Notes: generated by a model not told the origin, from the letters alone. A stretch of 64,000 nt of DNA from Aliirhizobium smilacinae (GCF_006335145.1 NZ_VDMN01000001.1:558001-622000); one strand, 5' to 3'. Shown: positions 26,655-36,654, counted from the stretch's first letter. A program made the numbers and translations.

Positions 26655-26861
26655 GATCTGGACCGCATAAGAAAAATTCCCTGCCCTTTATTTTGGGCAG
26701 ACGCGCTCAGGCGACCTCAGATATTCACAGTGCTGAAATTTTCTCCACGACCGCCTCGTCTTTGCCGTCCAATGGGTGCCCAGCTCGTCCTGCGGCACCT
26801 GGAGTTGGCCAGCGGAATGGTGCGGCCCCGCTTACCTCGTTTTTGCAAAATATCGAGATGA

Positions 26862-27467
26862 CTAACCCGAAACCAAATTCGATGCCGATTTGAGATACCG
26901 GATTGCGAGAAGGTTTCCCCGTTCCTGCGCCAGAGACAAGGCTGCATCGCAGTAAGCTTTGAATGGATCCGACCCGTCGAGAAAAAACGCTTCCTTCTTT
27001 TCGATGACAATGCCGCTAAAGAAGGAGGCAAGGCCGTCCTCGTTTCGCAGGCAGCAACCAATCAATGCGATATCGCGATGAATGCTGTCATGATGCGTGG
27101 CATATTCCAGCGAGCACCTTTCGCCTGTTGAGATAGCGTCACTCAAGCCCCGTGCGACGACGGGCTGATCTTTTGCGTCGATGCAAGACAGCACATTTTC
27201 GACACCAAGACCAGCAGACAGATCTTCAAGGCTCAAACCGTGAAGAGCTGCAAAAAGGCTATCGCCGTGAAACAGATTGCCTGACACGAACCAGGTGAAA
27301 AATCCCATTTCCGGGATCACCAGACGAACTTTTTCAGCTCGGACATTCGGACCGTTCGCGGGGATTTCCTCAAGCAAGCCTCGGCTGACGCCTAGGTTTG
27401 CCCTGACATCGACCAGCAGGCCGGCGATTTCGGAGACAAGAACCTTCGTGCGCTCCGCTTGCTGCAT
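26862..27467 (-). CDS. PAS-domain protein without output domain
   Basis: About 201 aa. A PAS fold of the PAS_3 type is recognisable at roughly residues 45-165 (GFFTWFVSGNLFHGDSLFAA, then CIDAKDQPVVARGLSDAI, SLEYATHHD), flanked by an N-terminal amphipathic helix and a C-terminal helix rich in Ala/Leu (CDAALSLAQERGNLLAIRYL). No kinase, GGDEF or DNA-binding domain is attached. The start at 27467 is tentative (AAAGG upstream); ATG 27491 is the alternative. It is divergent from the ArsR/NolR-like gene at 27604. Probably a sensory adaptor. Confidence 0.75.
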   Translation of the reverse strand: MQQAERTKVLVSEIAGLLVDVRANLGVSRGLLEEIPANGPNVRAEKVRLVIPEMGFFTWFVSGNLFHGDSLFAALHGLSLEDLSAGLGVENVLSCIDAKDQPVVARGLSDAISTGERCSLEYATHHDSIHRDIALIGCCLRNEDGLASFFSGIVIEKKEAFFLDGSDPFKAYCDAALSLAQERGNLLAIRYLKSASNLVSG

Positions 27468-27603
27468 CTGACTGACCTTTCTCGGCGCCATTTGTAGACA
27501 TTGGTAAATTAGTATAGCGTGCCTTGCGCACATTAAAAGAGCGTTGACCAAGCACGACTGCAACCATGCTGGTCCCGGTTCCATTTGATGCAAGGAGGGG
27601 CAT

Positions 27604-27921
27604 ATGGCGCGCGATTTCAAATTCGACGCCGACCAGGCCGCCGCTCTGTTAGGCCTTCTTGCCAATGCGCATCGCCTGGAGGTTCTGGGACGGATTACCA
27701 GGCAGGAATGGAGCGTTTCAGCGCTCGCAGAAGAGGTCAATCTGAGCCAGTCTGCCTTATCGCAGCATCTCAGCAAATTTCGACAGGCCGATGTCGTCGA
27801 GATACGCAGAGACGCTCAGACTATCTACTATTCCTGCTCTGCGGACGCCATCCTCAAGGTTTTGGCAACGCTCGATGAAATTTCCCACAAAAATTCTTCA
27901 GAGGCCAAGACGGTCGCCTAG
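27604..27921 (+). CDS. ArsR-family repressor, NolR-like
   Basis: 105 aa, entirely a winged helix-turn-helix: LLANAHRLEVLGRITRQEWSVSALAEEVNLSQSALSQHLSKFRQ with the recognition helix SQSALSQHL, then the wing RRDAQTIYYSC. It has one Cys only, so it is not a metal sensor. The pattern is that of the rhizobial NolR / redox BigR branch. AAGGAGGGG 4-6 nt before the ATG gives a very strong ribosome site. It may control the divergent PAS gene and the large CheB-CheR-PAS gene 77 bp downstream. Confidence 0.88.
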   Translation: MARDFKFDADQAAALLGLLANAHRLEVLGRITRQEWSVSALAEEVNLSQSALSQHLSKFRQADVVEIRRDAQTIYYSCSADAILKVLATLDEISHKNSSEAKTVA

Positions 27922-27998
27922 CATCTCTCTGGTCACGCTTATACTCTCATCACGAGAACCGCATATTCGGTCGATTGTATGATGATGGCAGCAGCGAA

Positions 27999-30900
27999 AT
28001 GACTGATTTCAGTGAGTTTGGATTATCCACCGCACAGAACTTCATACCGATATGCGCGATCGGTGCATCGGCGGGCGGCGTAGAGGTACTACAAAGTCTT
28101 TTCCGCCAGATCCCCCCTGATCTTGGCCTGGCCTATGTCGTCATTGTTCACCTTTCGCCCGACGAGCCGAGCGCACTTTCCGAAATCCTCTCGGTATGCA
28201 CGTCCATGCCGGTCCATCAGGTGGACAGCCATCTGGAACTGTCGGCCAACTGCGTTTACGTCATTTCTCCTGATCATGAGCTTGTGATCGAGGGCGACAG
28301 CATCCTGGCGCGTCATTTTGCCGAGCCTCGGGGCAGACGCGCGCCGATCGACATGTTCTTTCGCTCCATCGCGTCCGCTCGTGGAGACGGGGTCGCCATC
28401 GTGCTATCGGGCGCCGGCTCGGACGGGGCACTTGGCGTGACCGCTGTCAAGGAAGCCGGCGGCGTTATCATGGTGCAGGACCCCTCTGAGGCCGGCTTTC
28501 CATCGATGCCGCAAAATGCGATTGCGACGGGCGCCGCGGACTTTGTCGCGCCGATCTCCCGGCTGGCCGGGTATCTTGCCGAGGTTGCACGCAGCAAGGA
28601 TGCCGTTCGCTCCCTCGACATGGCAGGATCGGCCAATGATCTCAGGCGCATCGTCGCGCTTTTGCGCTCTCGCGTTGGTCATGATTTTTCCGCCTACAAG
28701 CGTGCCACCGTCATGCGCCGTGTTATCCGGCGCATGCAGGTCTGCAGGGCCAAAAGCCTGGCCGACTATGCCGATTATCTGACGACGACGCCGGAAGAAG
28801 CCCAGAACCTTTTTTCGGATCTGCTGATATCGGTTACGATGTTTTTTCGTGATGAACACGCCTTTGAGGCCCTGGCTCGCCAGGCCATACGACCGCTGAT
28901 CACCGCCTTTGAGGCGGAGAGCGACGACAGCCTGCGTGTCTGGGTGGTCGGTTGCGCGACTGGCGAGGAGGCCTACAGCATTGCGATCCTGCTGCATGAG
29001 GAAATGGCACGGCAGGACGTCAAAATTCCACTGCAGATTTTCGCGACCGATCTCGACGAAGCAGCGCTGGCACTGGCAAGGGAAGGACGTTATCCGCGTG
29101 CCATCGATGCCGATGTATCACAGGAAAGGCTCGCCAGGTTCTTCATTGATGAGGGCACGCACTTCCGCGTCCGCAAGGAGCTTCGCGAGAGCGTGCTGTT
29201 TGCGAAACATAGCGTCCTGAAGGAGCCGCCGTTCATGCGGCTCGACCTGATTACCTGCCGCAATTTGCTGATCTATCTTGAGCGCGCCCTTCAGGCTCAG
29301 GTGTGTTCGCTGTTCCAATACGGGTTGCGCACCGGGCGATACCTTTTTTTGGGGTCGGCGGAAACTGTCGATGTGGCAACCGACCTGTTTGCGACTGTCG
29401 ACAGGCAGGCCCGGATTTATACCTCCCGTCCCCAAAATGGCCATTTGCTGCCGATCCTGCCGCAGTTCGCCGCGCCAGAGCAGCCTGCGAACTACAGCCG
29501 GCCCGTTTCCATTGTCGCGGAACGCGCCGCGGTTCCGGCTGCTGTGCATGTAGCGGCGCTGGAGCAACATGCGCCAGCAAGCGCATTGGTCGATGATGGT
29601 CAAAACATCCTGCATCTGTCGCCGACCGCGGGTCGTTTCATCCTCCATTCCGCAGGACCCGTGTCGATGTCCCTGACATCGGTGGTGAGACCCGAATTGC
29701 GGCTTGATCTGGGAATTGCGCTTGCCCGCGCGCTTGAGATGGGGGAGCCGAGCGTTACACTTCCGACCGTAGTCACCTTCGACCAGGGCAGGAGGCGGGT
29801 TTCTCTTCAGGTTACACCATTGTCGAGCGACGGCGGCAAGGCATCGCAGGCGCTGGTGTTTTTCATGGACGGCGGGATCGTTGTGGAAAGCGATGAACCT
29901 GAGCAAGCGTCCGACACTCGTACAGGCGAGGTGCGACGCGTTTATGCCGAGTTGCGGGCTTCGCAAGAGGCGCTGCTGATGAGCCGCAACGGGCACGACG
30001 CCCTGGTGCAGGAACTTCGTGCTGCCAATGAGGAGCTGCAGTCGATGAATGAGGAGTATCGGTCAACGGCCGAGGAACTCGAGACATCGAAAGAAGAGCT
30101 GCAATCGATCAACGAGGAACTGCATACGGTCAATGCCGAGCTGAAAAGTAAGTTGGACAGCATTTCAGCGGCACATAGCGACCTTCAAAACCTGTCGGCC
30201 GCCACCGAGATCGGTACCCTGTTTCTCGACCCCGACCTGCGCATCCGCATGTTTACAGCCCCTGTTGCGGAACTATTTAACGTGACGCGCCATGACATTG
30301 GCCGCGCCATCACAGACTTCACCCATCAGCTTGACTACGACACGATTGATGATGACGCCCGCAAGGTTTTGAGGGAACTTGTTCCCATCGAGCGTGAAGT
30401 CACCAGCCGGCTGGGACGAGAATTTTCCATGCGACTGCGGCCATATCGAACCGTGGAAGACCGGATCGACGGCACAGTCGTCACCTTTGTGGACGTCTCC
30501 GAGAGGGCACGCGTCGAAGCCGCGTTGAGACAAACCCAGGACCGGCTGCGTCAGTTCGGTGAGGCATCCCAGGATATTCTCTGGATCAGGGACGCTGAGA
30601 CGTTTCAGTGGTCTTACCTTACCCCCGCATTCGAGGAGATCTACGGACTTGATCGTGAAGCTGCACTACGGGGCGACAATATGATCGGCTGGCTTGAGCT
30701 GATTGTCCCGGAAGATCGGGACGTGGCTGCAGAAAATCTGCAACGTGTTCGAAACGGTGAGTGGGTGACCTTCGAGTACCGCATACAGCGGCCGGAGGAT
30801 GGCGGGATTCGCTGGCTGAGGAATACGGATTTCCCGATTAAGAATGCTCAGGGCGACGTCGTGCATATCGGCGGCATCGGCCATGACATTACTGAGATCA

Positions 30901-31349
30901 AGCATGTTGAAGAAGAGCTTGCTAAGGCGGAAATTCGCCAGCGGGCTCTTCTGGAGGGGATCCCACAACTTGTGTGGCGCGCGGTCGAGGGTGGAAAACT
31001 GACATGGTCCGGTCCGCAATGGACGGCGTTTACCGGACAGGCCGAAACCGAAAGCCACGGGATGGGCTGGCTGGATCCGGTGCATCCCGAGGACCGCAAT
31101 GCGGCGCTGATGAACTGGTCAAAGGCAGTCGAGACGGGTGGGTTCGAGGTCGAGTATCGCATCCGACAGGCAGTCACGAATGCGTATCGCTGGTTTCACA
31201 CGCGCGCGACACCTGTGCGTGACGCGCGCGGCGTCATCATCGAATGGCTTGGGACCTCGACCGATGTCGAGGACCTTCGCAGTTTGCAGGCGCGGCAGGA
31301 AGCGCTCGTGAATGAGCTTCGACGAAAAGCCGGGGACCTGATCGAGTAA
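27999..31349 (+). CDS. CheB-CheR-PAS fusion protein without kinase domain
   Basis: About 1116 aa. An N-terminal CheB-type methylesterase domain (about 17-195) keeps the triad S24 (GASAGG), H51 (VIVHLSP) and D142 (GAGSDGALG). A CheR-type methyltransferase domain (about 205-470) follows, with WVVGCATGEEAYSIAI as the AdoMet site. A long coiled coil (about 640-720, repeats of EELQSMNEE type) precedes three PAS domains (about 725-840, 860-975 and 985-1100). The protein ends at VNELRRKAGDLIE, which aligns with the H-box beginning of the HWE kinase (ELQHRxRN) that normally closes this architecture; no kinase is found downstream in any frame. It lacks a chemotaxis operon around it. Start 27999 is tentative; TTG 27975 is in frame. 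Confidence 0.88.
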   Translation: MTDFSEFGLSTAQNFIPICAIGASAGGVEVLQSLFRQIPPDLGLAYVVIVHLSPDEPSALSEILSVCTSMPVHQVDSHLELSANCVYVISPDHELVIEGDSILARHFAEPRGRRAPIDMFFRSIASARGDGVAIVLSGAGSDGALGVTAVKEAGGVIMVQDPSEAGFPSMPQNAIATGAADFVAPISRLAGYLAEVARSKDAVRSLDMAGSANDLRRIVALLRSRVGHDFSAYKRATVMRRVIRRMQVCRAKSLADYADYLTTTPEEAQNLFSDLLISVTMFFRDEHAFEALARQAIRPLITAFEAESDDSLRVWVVGCATGEEAYSIAILLHEEMARQDVKIPLQIFATDLDEAALALAREGRYPRAIDADVSQERLARFFIDEGTHFRVRKELRESVLFAKHSVLKEPPFMRLDLITCRNLLIYLERALQAQVCSLFQYGLRTGRYLFLGSAETVDVATDLFATVDRQARIYTSRPQNGHLLPILPQFAAPEQPANYSRPVSIVAERAAVPAAVHVAALEQHAPASALVDDGQNILHLSPTAGRFILHSAGPVSMSLTSVVRPELRLDLGIALARALEMGEPSVTLPTVVTFDQGRRRVSLQVTPLSSDGGKASQALVFFMDGGIVVESDEPEQASDTRTGEVRRVYAELRASQEALLMSRNGHDALVQELRAANEELQSMNEEYRSTAEELETSKEELQSINEELHTVNAELKSKLDSISAAHSDLQNLSAATEIGTLFLDPDLRIRMFTAPVAELFNVTRHDIGRAITDFTHQLDYDTIDDDARKVLRELVPIEREVTSRLGREFSMRLRPYRTVEDRIDGTVVTFVDVSERARVEAALRQTQDRLRQFGEASQDILWIRDAETFQWSYLTPAFEEIYGLDREAALRGDNMIGWLELIVPEDRDVAAENLQRVRNGEWVTFEYRIQRPEDGGIRWLRNTDFPIKNAQGDVVHIGGIGHDITEIKHVEEELAKAEIRQRALLEGIPQLVWRAVEGGKLTWSGPQWTAFTGQAETESHGMGWLDPVHPEDRNAALMNWSKAVETGGFEVEYRIRQAVTNAYRWFHTRATPVRDARGVIIEWLGTSTDVEDLRSLQARQEALVNELRRKAGDLIE

Positions 31350-31644
31350 GCGACATGATGTCCGGCCTGGGCATTTATTCACAGTGTGTCGTTCGCCGAA
31401 AAACGAACCCAATGCACGACCTGAGCTTGCAATCTCAAAAAATGGCACGACTTATCGTTTTAAGGCAGCTCATCTTCAGGGCGTTGTCATAGGGACCCTC
31501 AATCCCTGCCCCAACAAAGGAGGACGACATGTCTTCCGATCGACACAGGCCATATTCTGGTTCCTGCGAGCTTATCCATATCGACTATTTGATGAGTGCG
31601 ACTGCCAAACCCAGCGCCGTGACCAGTCACGACGGCGGGCAATG
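31350..31644. other. Intergenic region without a supported gene
   Basis: No HWE kinase sequence remains in any frame after the truncated CheB-CheR-PAS gene. No strong promoter or hairpin seen. Confidence 0.4.
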
Positions 31645-31911
31645 ATGGGCATTTCCTTTCCCAACGTGAGCCGCAGCTTTGATGAGAAAAATCGTTGCGT
31701 CCGCTTTACCGGCTACGACGGGATGTTCGAGATCAAATTTTTCGTCGCCAGCGAAGTTCTTTCCAGCGAGACACCTCACCACACGGCAAACGAGGCGGAT
31801 CTTCTGGCATCTTTCGACGCTTTGCGAGCGAGAATCCTGAAGGCGGCGGTTCTGGCTTACAAGAAGTCGAAAAGCAGCGCCATTACTCTGGACCTTGGCC
31901 ACTTTCGCTAA
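31645..31911 (+). CDS. DUF1488 family protein
   Basis: About 88 aa starting MGISFPNVSRSFDEKNRCVRF, with VRFTGYDGMFEIKFFV, the pattern of DUF1488, small rhizobial proteins often in stress or secretion contexts. The middle is strand-rich and the end helical (LLASFDALRARILKAA). The frame is open upstream to 31384 but the family begins at this Met. An overlapping ATG at 31642 is possible. No function is known. Confidence 0.78.
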   Translation: MGISFPNVSRSFDEKNRCVRFTGYDGMFEIKFFVASEVLSSETPHHTANEADLLASFDALRARILKAAVLAYKKSKSSAITLDLGHFR

Positions 31912-32091
31912 GTGGTCATCATCGAAACTCCATGAGTGCCGGGGCTAAGCTACGATAGAATAGCCGCGGGTGCAGCGGCGTTCCCAGCCTTTTGAATTTC
32001 TTACAAAATCGTTTTTGACAGCACAGGAGCCAATACCAGTACACCGATCTCAGGTCACCTCGATCTTAGCGGCGAGATCAAGGAGACCACC

Positions 32092-33045
32092 ATGACATTC
32101 GACCACGCCAGTGTGAGAACAACGCTCAAGCCATGGGGTCGTCGTGATCTCGGGCCATGGGCATCGAACGGCCGCCAGGATAGCCCGGTCGGCGAAATCT
32201 CGTTCGAGTATGATGAGCCCGAAGGACGAGAACGCCTGCTGCTTCTGAAGCTTTTGTTTACCAGGGAAAAACTGTCGATACAGGTTCATCCTGATGATAC
32301 AGCTGCCAAATCGATGGGGATGGCGAGCGGCAAAAGCGAAGCCTGGTATGTGCTGGCTGCGGACGAAGGAGCGCAGGTCGCCGTCGGGCTCAAGCGGCCC
32401 CTGACACAGGTCGAATTCAGGAAGGCAGCGATTGACGGGTCCATAGACGAGCTCCTGGACTGGCAGGACGCTGCGGTCGGTGACATCTTTTATGTGCCGG
32501 CTGGCACAGTCCATGCCGTTGGTGCAGGTCTGGTTATTGCCGAGATCCAGCAGCGCAACGACACGACGTTTCGCATCTGGGATCATGGACGCTCGCGTGA
32601 ACTCCATATCGACCAGGCCTTGGCAGTGGCCCGACTGGAGCCGGCGAGCAGCCGGAAAATGTCACGACACATCACGGTCGAGCGCGCCGAGCTGGTGGCC
32701 TGCCCATTCTTCACCCTCGAACGGCTGGATCTGTGCGCCGACACGCGGTGGGAATTGACTGCTGGCCGCGAAAGCTGGGCCATGATCGCTGCGGGAAGCG
32801 GAACAATAGGATCGCTGACAGCCCGGATCGGCGATGGATTTTTCGCGGAAGCCGATCGCGCCGACATCCGGGTTGGGCGCGATGGCATGAGCCTGCTGTT
32901 TGCCACCGCTGCGAGCGCACCCGCGGCCGACCTTTTGCGAGAGCTTCCGGCCAAAGACCGATTGAAACCAGATCTTGCTGACATCGACAGCCATCGAGAG
33001 CGGCACGACGTGATCCCCTTTCCTCTGTCGGGAGCTGCGTTATGA
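32092..33045 (+). CDS. Class I mannose-6-phosphate isomerase family protein
   Basis: 317 aa cupin-type metal enzyme. Motifs: QVHPDD (residues 64-69), KSEAWY (81-86), and YVPAGTVHAVG (about 134-144) carry the zinc ligands and active-site residues of phosphomannose isomerase, which interconverts fructose-6-P and mannose-6-P. AAGGAG 6 nt upstream of the ATG. It overlaps the glycosyltransferase gene by 4 bp (ATGA) and begins a three-gene operon with GT4 and GH130 enzymes, supplying mannose-6-P and then mannosyl donors for that pathway. Confidence 0.9.
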   Translation: MTFDHASVRTTLKPWGRRDLGPWASNGRQDSPVGEISFEYDEPEGRERLLLLKLLFTREKLSIQVHPDDTAAKSMGMASGKSEAWYVLAADEGAQVAVGLKRPLTQVEFRKAAIDGSIDELLDWQDAAVGDIFYVPAGTVHAVGAGLVIAEIQQRNDTTFRIWDHGRSRELHIDQALAVARLEPASSRKMSRHITVERAELVACPFFTLERLDLCADTRWELTAGRESWAMIAAGSGTIGSLTARIGDGFFAEADRADIRVGRDGMSLLFATAASAPAADLLRELPAKDRLKPDLADIDSHRERHDVIPFPLSGAAL

Positions 33046-35321
33046 TCCAGCTCAAGAATATTGCATTCATCGGCAATTCCCTGCCGCGCCGCTGCGGTAT
33101 CGCTACGTTCACGACGGATCTGCAGCAGGCGGTTTCGAAATCTCCTGCCCATATTGCCACAGCGATCTTTGCCATGACGGATCATGGTCATGTCTACGAC
33201 TACCCGCCGGAGGTCCGTCTCGCGATAGCCGACGACAACCGCGATGATTATGTTCGCGCTGCAGATGTTCTCAACGCCGGCAATTTCGACGTCGCCTGCC
33301 TGCAGCACGAGTTCGGAATTTTTGGTGGCGAAGACGGGGAGGATATTGTCGCGCTTTTGTCGCAATTGAAGATGCCGGTCGTCACCACGCTGCACACAGT
33401 GCTTGCCGAACCAAGTCCCGGCCAGCGCCGCGTCCTGAACAAAATCATCGATCGGTCCGCCAAACTGGTCGTTATGGCGGAAAAGGGCCGGACGTTGCTG
33501 GAGGAGATCTATCATGTGCCGGCTGACAGGATAGAGGTCGTTGCCCATGGAATTCCCGACATGCCGTTCTCCGAACCCGCTGTTTCCAAGAAAGGCTTGG
33601 GGTTCGACGGGCGCTCAGTCATCCTGACGTTCGGACTTCTGTCTCCCAATAAAGGCATCGAGGTGATGATCGATGCCATGCCCCTGATTTTGCAGAGCCG
33701 CCCGGATGCGGTCTACGTGATCCTCGGAGCAACCCATCCCAATCTCGTGCGCGACCAAGGAGAGGCCTATCGCGACAGCCTGATGACGCGGGTGAAGGAC
33801 TTGGGCATCGAAGGCAGCGTGGTGTTTCTCGATCGCTTCGTCGACAAGGCAACGCTGCTGGATTTCATCTCCATGTGTGATGTCTACGCGACGCCTTATC
33901 TCAACGAGGCGCAGATGACATCGGGCACTCTGGCTTACAGCTTCGGTCTCGGTAAGGCCGTCGTCTCGACGCCTTACTGGCATGCGCGGGAACTGCTGGC
34001 CGATGGCCACGGTGTGCTCGTTCCTTTCGGTGACGCGACAGCCATCGGGCGTGAGATCGCGTCGCTTCTGACCGACGACGCAAGACGCGACGCGATGCGC
34101 CTGCGCGCTTATGAAACCAGCCGACCCATGACGTGGGAGAAAACCGCCGAGCGCTATCTGGCGATTTTTTCCGACATTCTTCTGCGCAATACGAGACAGC
34201 CTGTCCCTCCTGCCAACGTCGTGATGCACAGGGTCCCTGCCCCCCCGGAACCGCAGTTCGGCTATTTTCTGTCGATGTGCGACGACACGGGGCTATTCCA
34301 GCATGCCGTCCATTCGGTGCCAGACCGTTCGCATGGCTACTGTGTCGACGACAACGCCCGCGCGCTCCTGTTGTCGGTTGCGCTCAACCAGCCTGGCGAA
34401 AGGCTTTTGCCGGAAGTACTCACCTCTCGTTTCGCGTCCTTCGTGCAGCACGCTTGGAACCCTGACGAAAAGCATTTCCGAAACTTCATGGGCTTTGATC
34501 GGCGCTGGCTGGAGAACAGGGGATCGCAGGACAGTCATGGCCGGACACTTTGGGCTTTGGGAGAATGCGCACGCAGCGACGCAAACCCGTCGCGGCGCGC
34601 GTGGGCCACGGCCCTGTTCTCGCAGGCACTGCCGACCGCTGAAGGTTTTGGTTCGCCACGGGCCTGGGCGTTTACGCTGTTGGGACTGGACGGCTATTGC
34701 GCGGTTTCGCCTCACGATTTGCGCGCGCATCAGATCCGCTCGACCCTGGCGGACAGGCTGATGGATATCTTCCATCGTGTCGGTGGAACGGACTGGACCT
34801 GGTTCGAGGAAAGCCTGTCCTATGACAATGCCCGACTGTCTCAGGCGCTGATCACGACTGGACTGAGCGCCGAACGCCCCGATTATGTGGCGGCAGGCCT
34901 GAAGTCTTTGCGATGGCTAATGACGGTGCAGACGAACCCTGACGGATTATTCAGGCCTGTTGGCACGGATGGTTTTACAAATCAGACGAGAGAGGTGAGC
35001 ATTTTTGATCAGCAGCCTCTGGAGGCGACGGCGACGATCGCTGCCTGCCATGCAGCGTGGCGGGCCAGTCACGACATCACGTGGAAAAGAGAGGCAGCAA
35101 AGGCATTCGCATGGTTCCTCGGCAGCAATGATCTTTCATTGGCGGTCGTGGATATCGAAACAGGCAGTTGCCGTGACGGTCTGCATCCGACGCGTCTCAA
35201 TGAGAATAGAGGCGGCGAATCGGTGGTCTCCTACCTCCTCGGCCTGGTTGAGTTTCGCAAGCTTTCGCGTGCCAGCGGTTATCCTTCGACGTTTGTTCCC
35301 CTTCGCGCGCTTACCGCGTGA
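33042..35321 (+). CDS. GT4-family glycosyltransferase fused to a helical-barrel domain
   Basis: 759 aa. The N-terminal half (about 1-385) is a GT-B glycosyltransferase of family GT4, with the donor-site region LLSPNKGIEVMIDAMP and EAQMTSGTLAYSFGLGKAVV holding the E-x7-E-like signature. The C-terminal half (about 400-759) contains DRSHGYCVDDNARALLLSVA and WLENRGSQDSHGRTLWALGE, typical of an alpha/alpha toroid (six-hairpin) domain. Its conserved acidic and His residues suggest it binds or cleaves glycan. It overlaps the isomerase gene and is followed by a GH130 gene after 34 bp. Likely a mannosyltransferase building or modifying a mannoside; the acceptor is unknown. Confidence 0.85.
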   Translation: MIQLKNIAFIGNSLPRRCGIATFTTDLQQAVSKSPAHIATAIFAMTDHGHVYDYPPEVRLAIADDNRDDYVRAADVLNAGNFDVACLQHEFGIFGGEDGEDIVALLSQLKMPVVTTLHTVLAEPSPGQRRVLNKIIDRSAKLVVMAEKGRTLLEEIYHVPADRIEVVAHGIPDMPFSEPAVSKKGLGFDGRSVILTFGLLSPNKGIEVMIDAMPLILQSRPDAVYVILGATHPNLVRDQGEAYRDSLMTRVKDLGIEGSVVFLDRFVDKATLLDFISMCDVYATPYLNEAQMTSGTLAYSFGLGKAVVSTPYWHARELLADGHGVLVPFGDATAIGREIASLLTDDARRDAMRLRAYETSRPMTWEKTAERYLAIFSDILLRNTRQPVPPANVVMHRVPAPPEPQFGYFLSMCDDTGLFQHAVHSVPDRSHGYCVDDNARALLLSVALNQPGERLLPEVLTSRFASFVQHAWNPDEKHFRNFMGFDRRWLENRGSQDSHGRTLWALGECARSDANPSRRAWATALFSQALPTAEGFGSPRAWAFTLLGLDGYCAVSPHDLRAHQIRSTLADRLMDIFHRVGGTDWTWFEESLSYDNARLSQALITTGLSAERPDYVAAGLKSLRWLMTVQTNPDGLFRPVGTDGFTNQTREVSIFDQQPLEATATIAACHAAWRASHDITWKREAAKAFAWFLGSNDLSLAVVDIETGSCRDGLHPTRLNENRGGESVVSYLLGLVEFRKLSRASGYPSTFVPLRALTA

Positions 35322-35355
35322 GCATTTTACAGCCTCCAGCCAGATAGAGATCATT

Positions 35356-36654
35356 TTGTCACAGACAGCATTTCTCAACCGCCAGGCGCTTTTTCTGCGG
35401 CCCGATTCCACGCGGGTCGTGGTGCGGCCGTTCAGGCCTGCGACGGAACCGCGGGACTTCAAACCGACGGACAAAACGCGCGCCAACCATATCGTGGATC
35501 GCGTGCTTGGTCTCGACGTTGAGATAGCGCAACAGCAGCTTTCCGAGGTGCTGGAAAATTTTGAGGGTCGGCACCGCAACCTGATGACCACGTTCGAAAA
35601 GCGGGCTCGGGAAATGGAAGACGCGTTTGCACCTCACATTGCGTTCACCACGCTACAACGGCAGCTCATCGGTGCCTATTTCATGCACGAATATTCGTTC
35701 GAGGCATCCGCTCTGTTCAACCCGAGCATTGTCTCCCACCCGGATCAGTCAGGTGTCGCAAGCGGCAGCACGCGCTTTATTCTGAGCCTTCGCGCAGTTG
35801 GCGAAGGACACGTCTCGTCTTTGACGTTTCGAACGGGAATTGTTGCCCAGAATGGCACTGTCGATATCGAGCCGACAGCGCGGCTTGCGTCCATGCCCGT
35901 GTTCGTCCCCCCCTCCTCCGCCTCTCCCGACGAGCCTCTGGATCTGACATTTTCCCCCGAGCAGCCAATTAGTGAACGGGTGATATTCCCGATCACTGCC
36001 GCGCAGTCGAATGGTATTGAGGATGCCCGCTTTGTCGAGTTCGAAGAAGCGGGGCGGAAAACCTATTACGCGACATATACGGCCTATGACGGAAGAGGCA
36101 TTCGCTCCGAACTCCTGGAGACCAGAGACTTCCTGTCGTTTCGGATGACGCCTCTGGCGGGGACCGCATCGGGGAACAAGGGCATGGCCCTGTTTCCGCG
36201 AAAGATCGGCGACCAGTTTGCGATGATCGGTCGCCAGGACAATGAAAACCTCTATCTGATCCGTTCCGACGATCTCCACGTCTGGAATGGCGGCGAGATC
36301 ATTCTGGGGCCAAAATATCCGTGGGAATTCGTGCAGATGGGCAATTGCGGATCGCCGATCGAACTGGACGAAGGCTGGCTGCTTTTGACCCATGGGGTTG
36401 GTCCCGTGCGAAAATACACGATCGGAGCAGCTCTTCTCGACAAAGCCGATCCGTCGAGGGTTCTGGCCCGATCGCGGGAGCCGCTGGTCCGTCCGGAGCC
36501 CTCCGAACGAGAGGGGTATGTACCCAATGTCGTCTACACGTGCGGCGCCATGCGCCATAACGACCAGATCGTGCTGCCCTACGCCATCTGCGACACGTTC
36601 TCAAACTTCGCCACTATCAGGATTTCCGACCTGCTGAATACGCTGACCGGGTAA
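35356..36654 (+). CDS. GH130-family mannoside phosphorylase/hydrolase
   Basis: About 432 aa from a TTG at 35356; there is no in-frame ATG nearby and the resulting LNRQALFLRPDSTRVVVRPF is the usual GH130 beginning. Later segments (RFVEFEEAGRKTYYATYTAY, RQDNENLYLIRSDDLHVW, EFVQMGNCGSPIELDEGW, THGVGPVRKYTIGAALLD) fit the five-bladed propeller with catalytic Asp. The family cleaves or phosphorolyses beta-1,2- or beta-1,4-mannosidic bonds. Phosphorylase versus hydrolase depends on basic phosphate-binding residues I cannot assign. It completes the manA-GT4-GH130 operon. Confidence 0.87.
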   Translation: MSQTAFLNRQALFLRPDSTRVVVRPFRPATEPRDFKPTDKTRANHIVDRVLGLDVEIAQQQLSEVLENFEGRHRNLMTTFEKRAREMEDAFAPHIAFTTLQRQLIGAYFMHEYSFEASALFNPSIVSHPDQSGVASGSTRFILSLRAVGEGHVSSLTFRTGIVAQNGTVDIEPTARLASMPVFVPPSSASPDEPLDLTFSPEQPISERVIFPITAAQSNGIEDARFVEFEEAGRKTYYATYTAYDGRGIRSELLETRDFLSFRMTPLAGTASGNKGMALFPRKIGDQFAMIGRQDNENLYLIRSDDLHVWNGGEIILGPKYPWEFVQMGNCGSPIELDEGWLLLTHGVGPVRKYTIGAALLDKADPSRVLARSREPLVRPEPSEREGYVPNVVYTCGAMRHNDQIVLPYAICDTFSNFATIRISDLLNTLTG

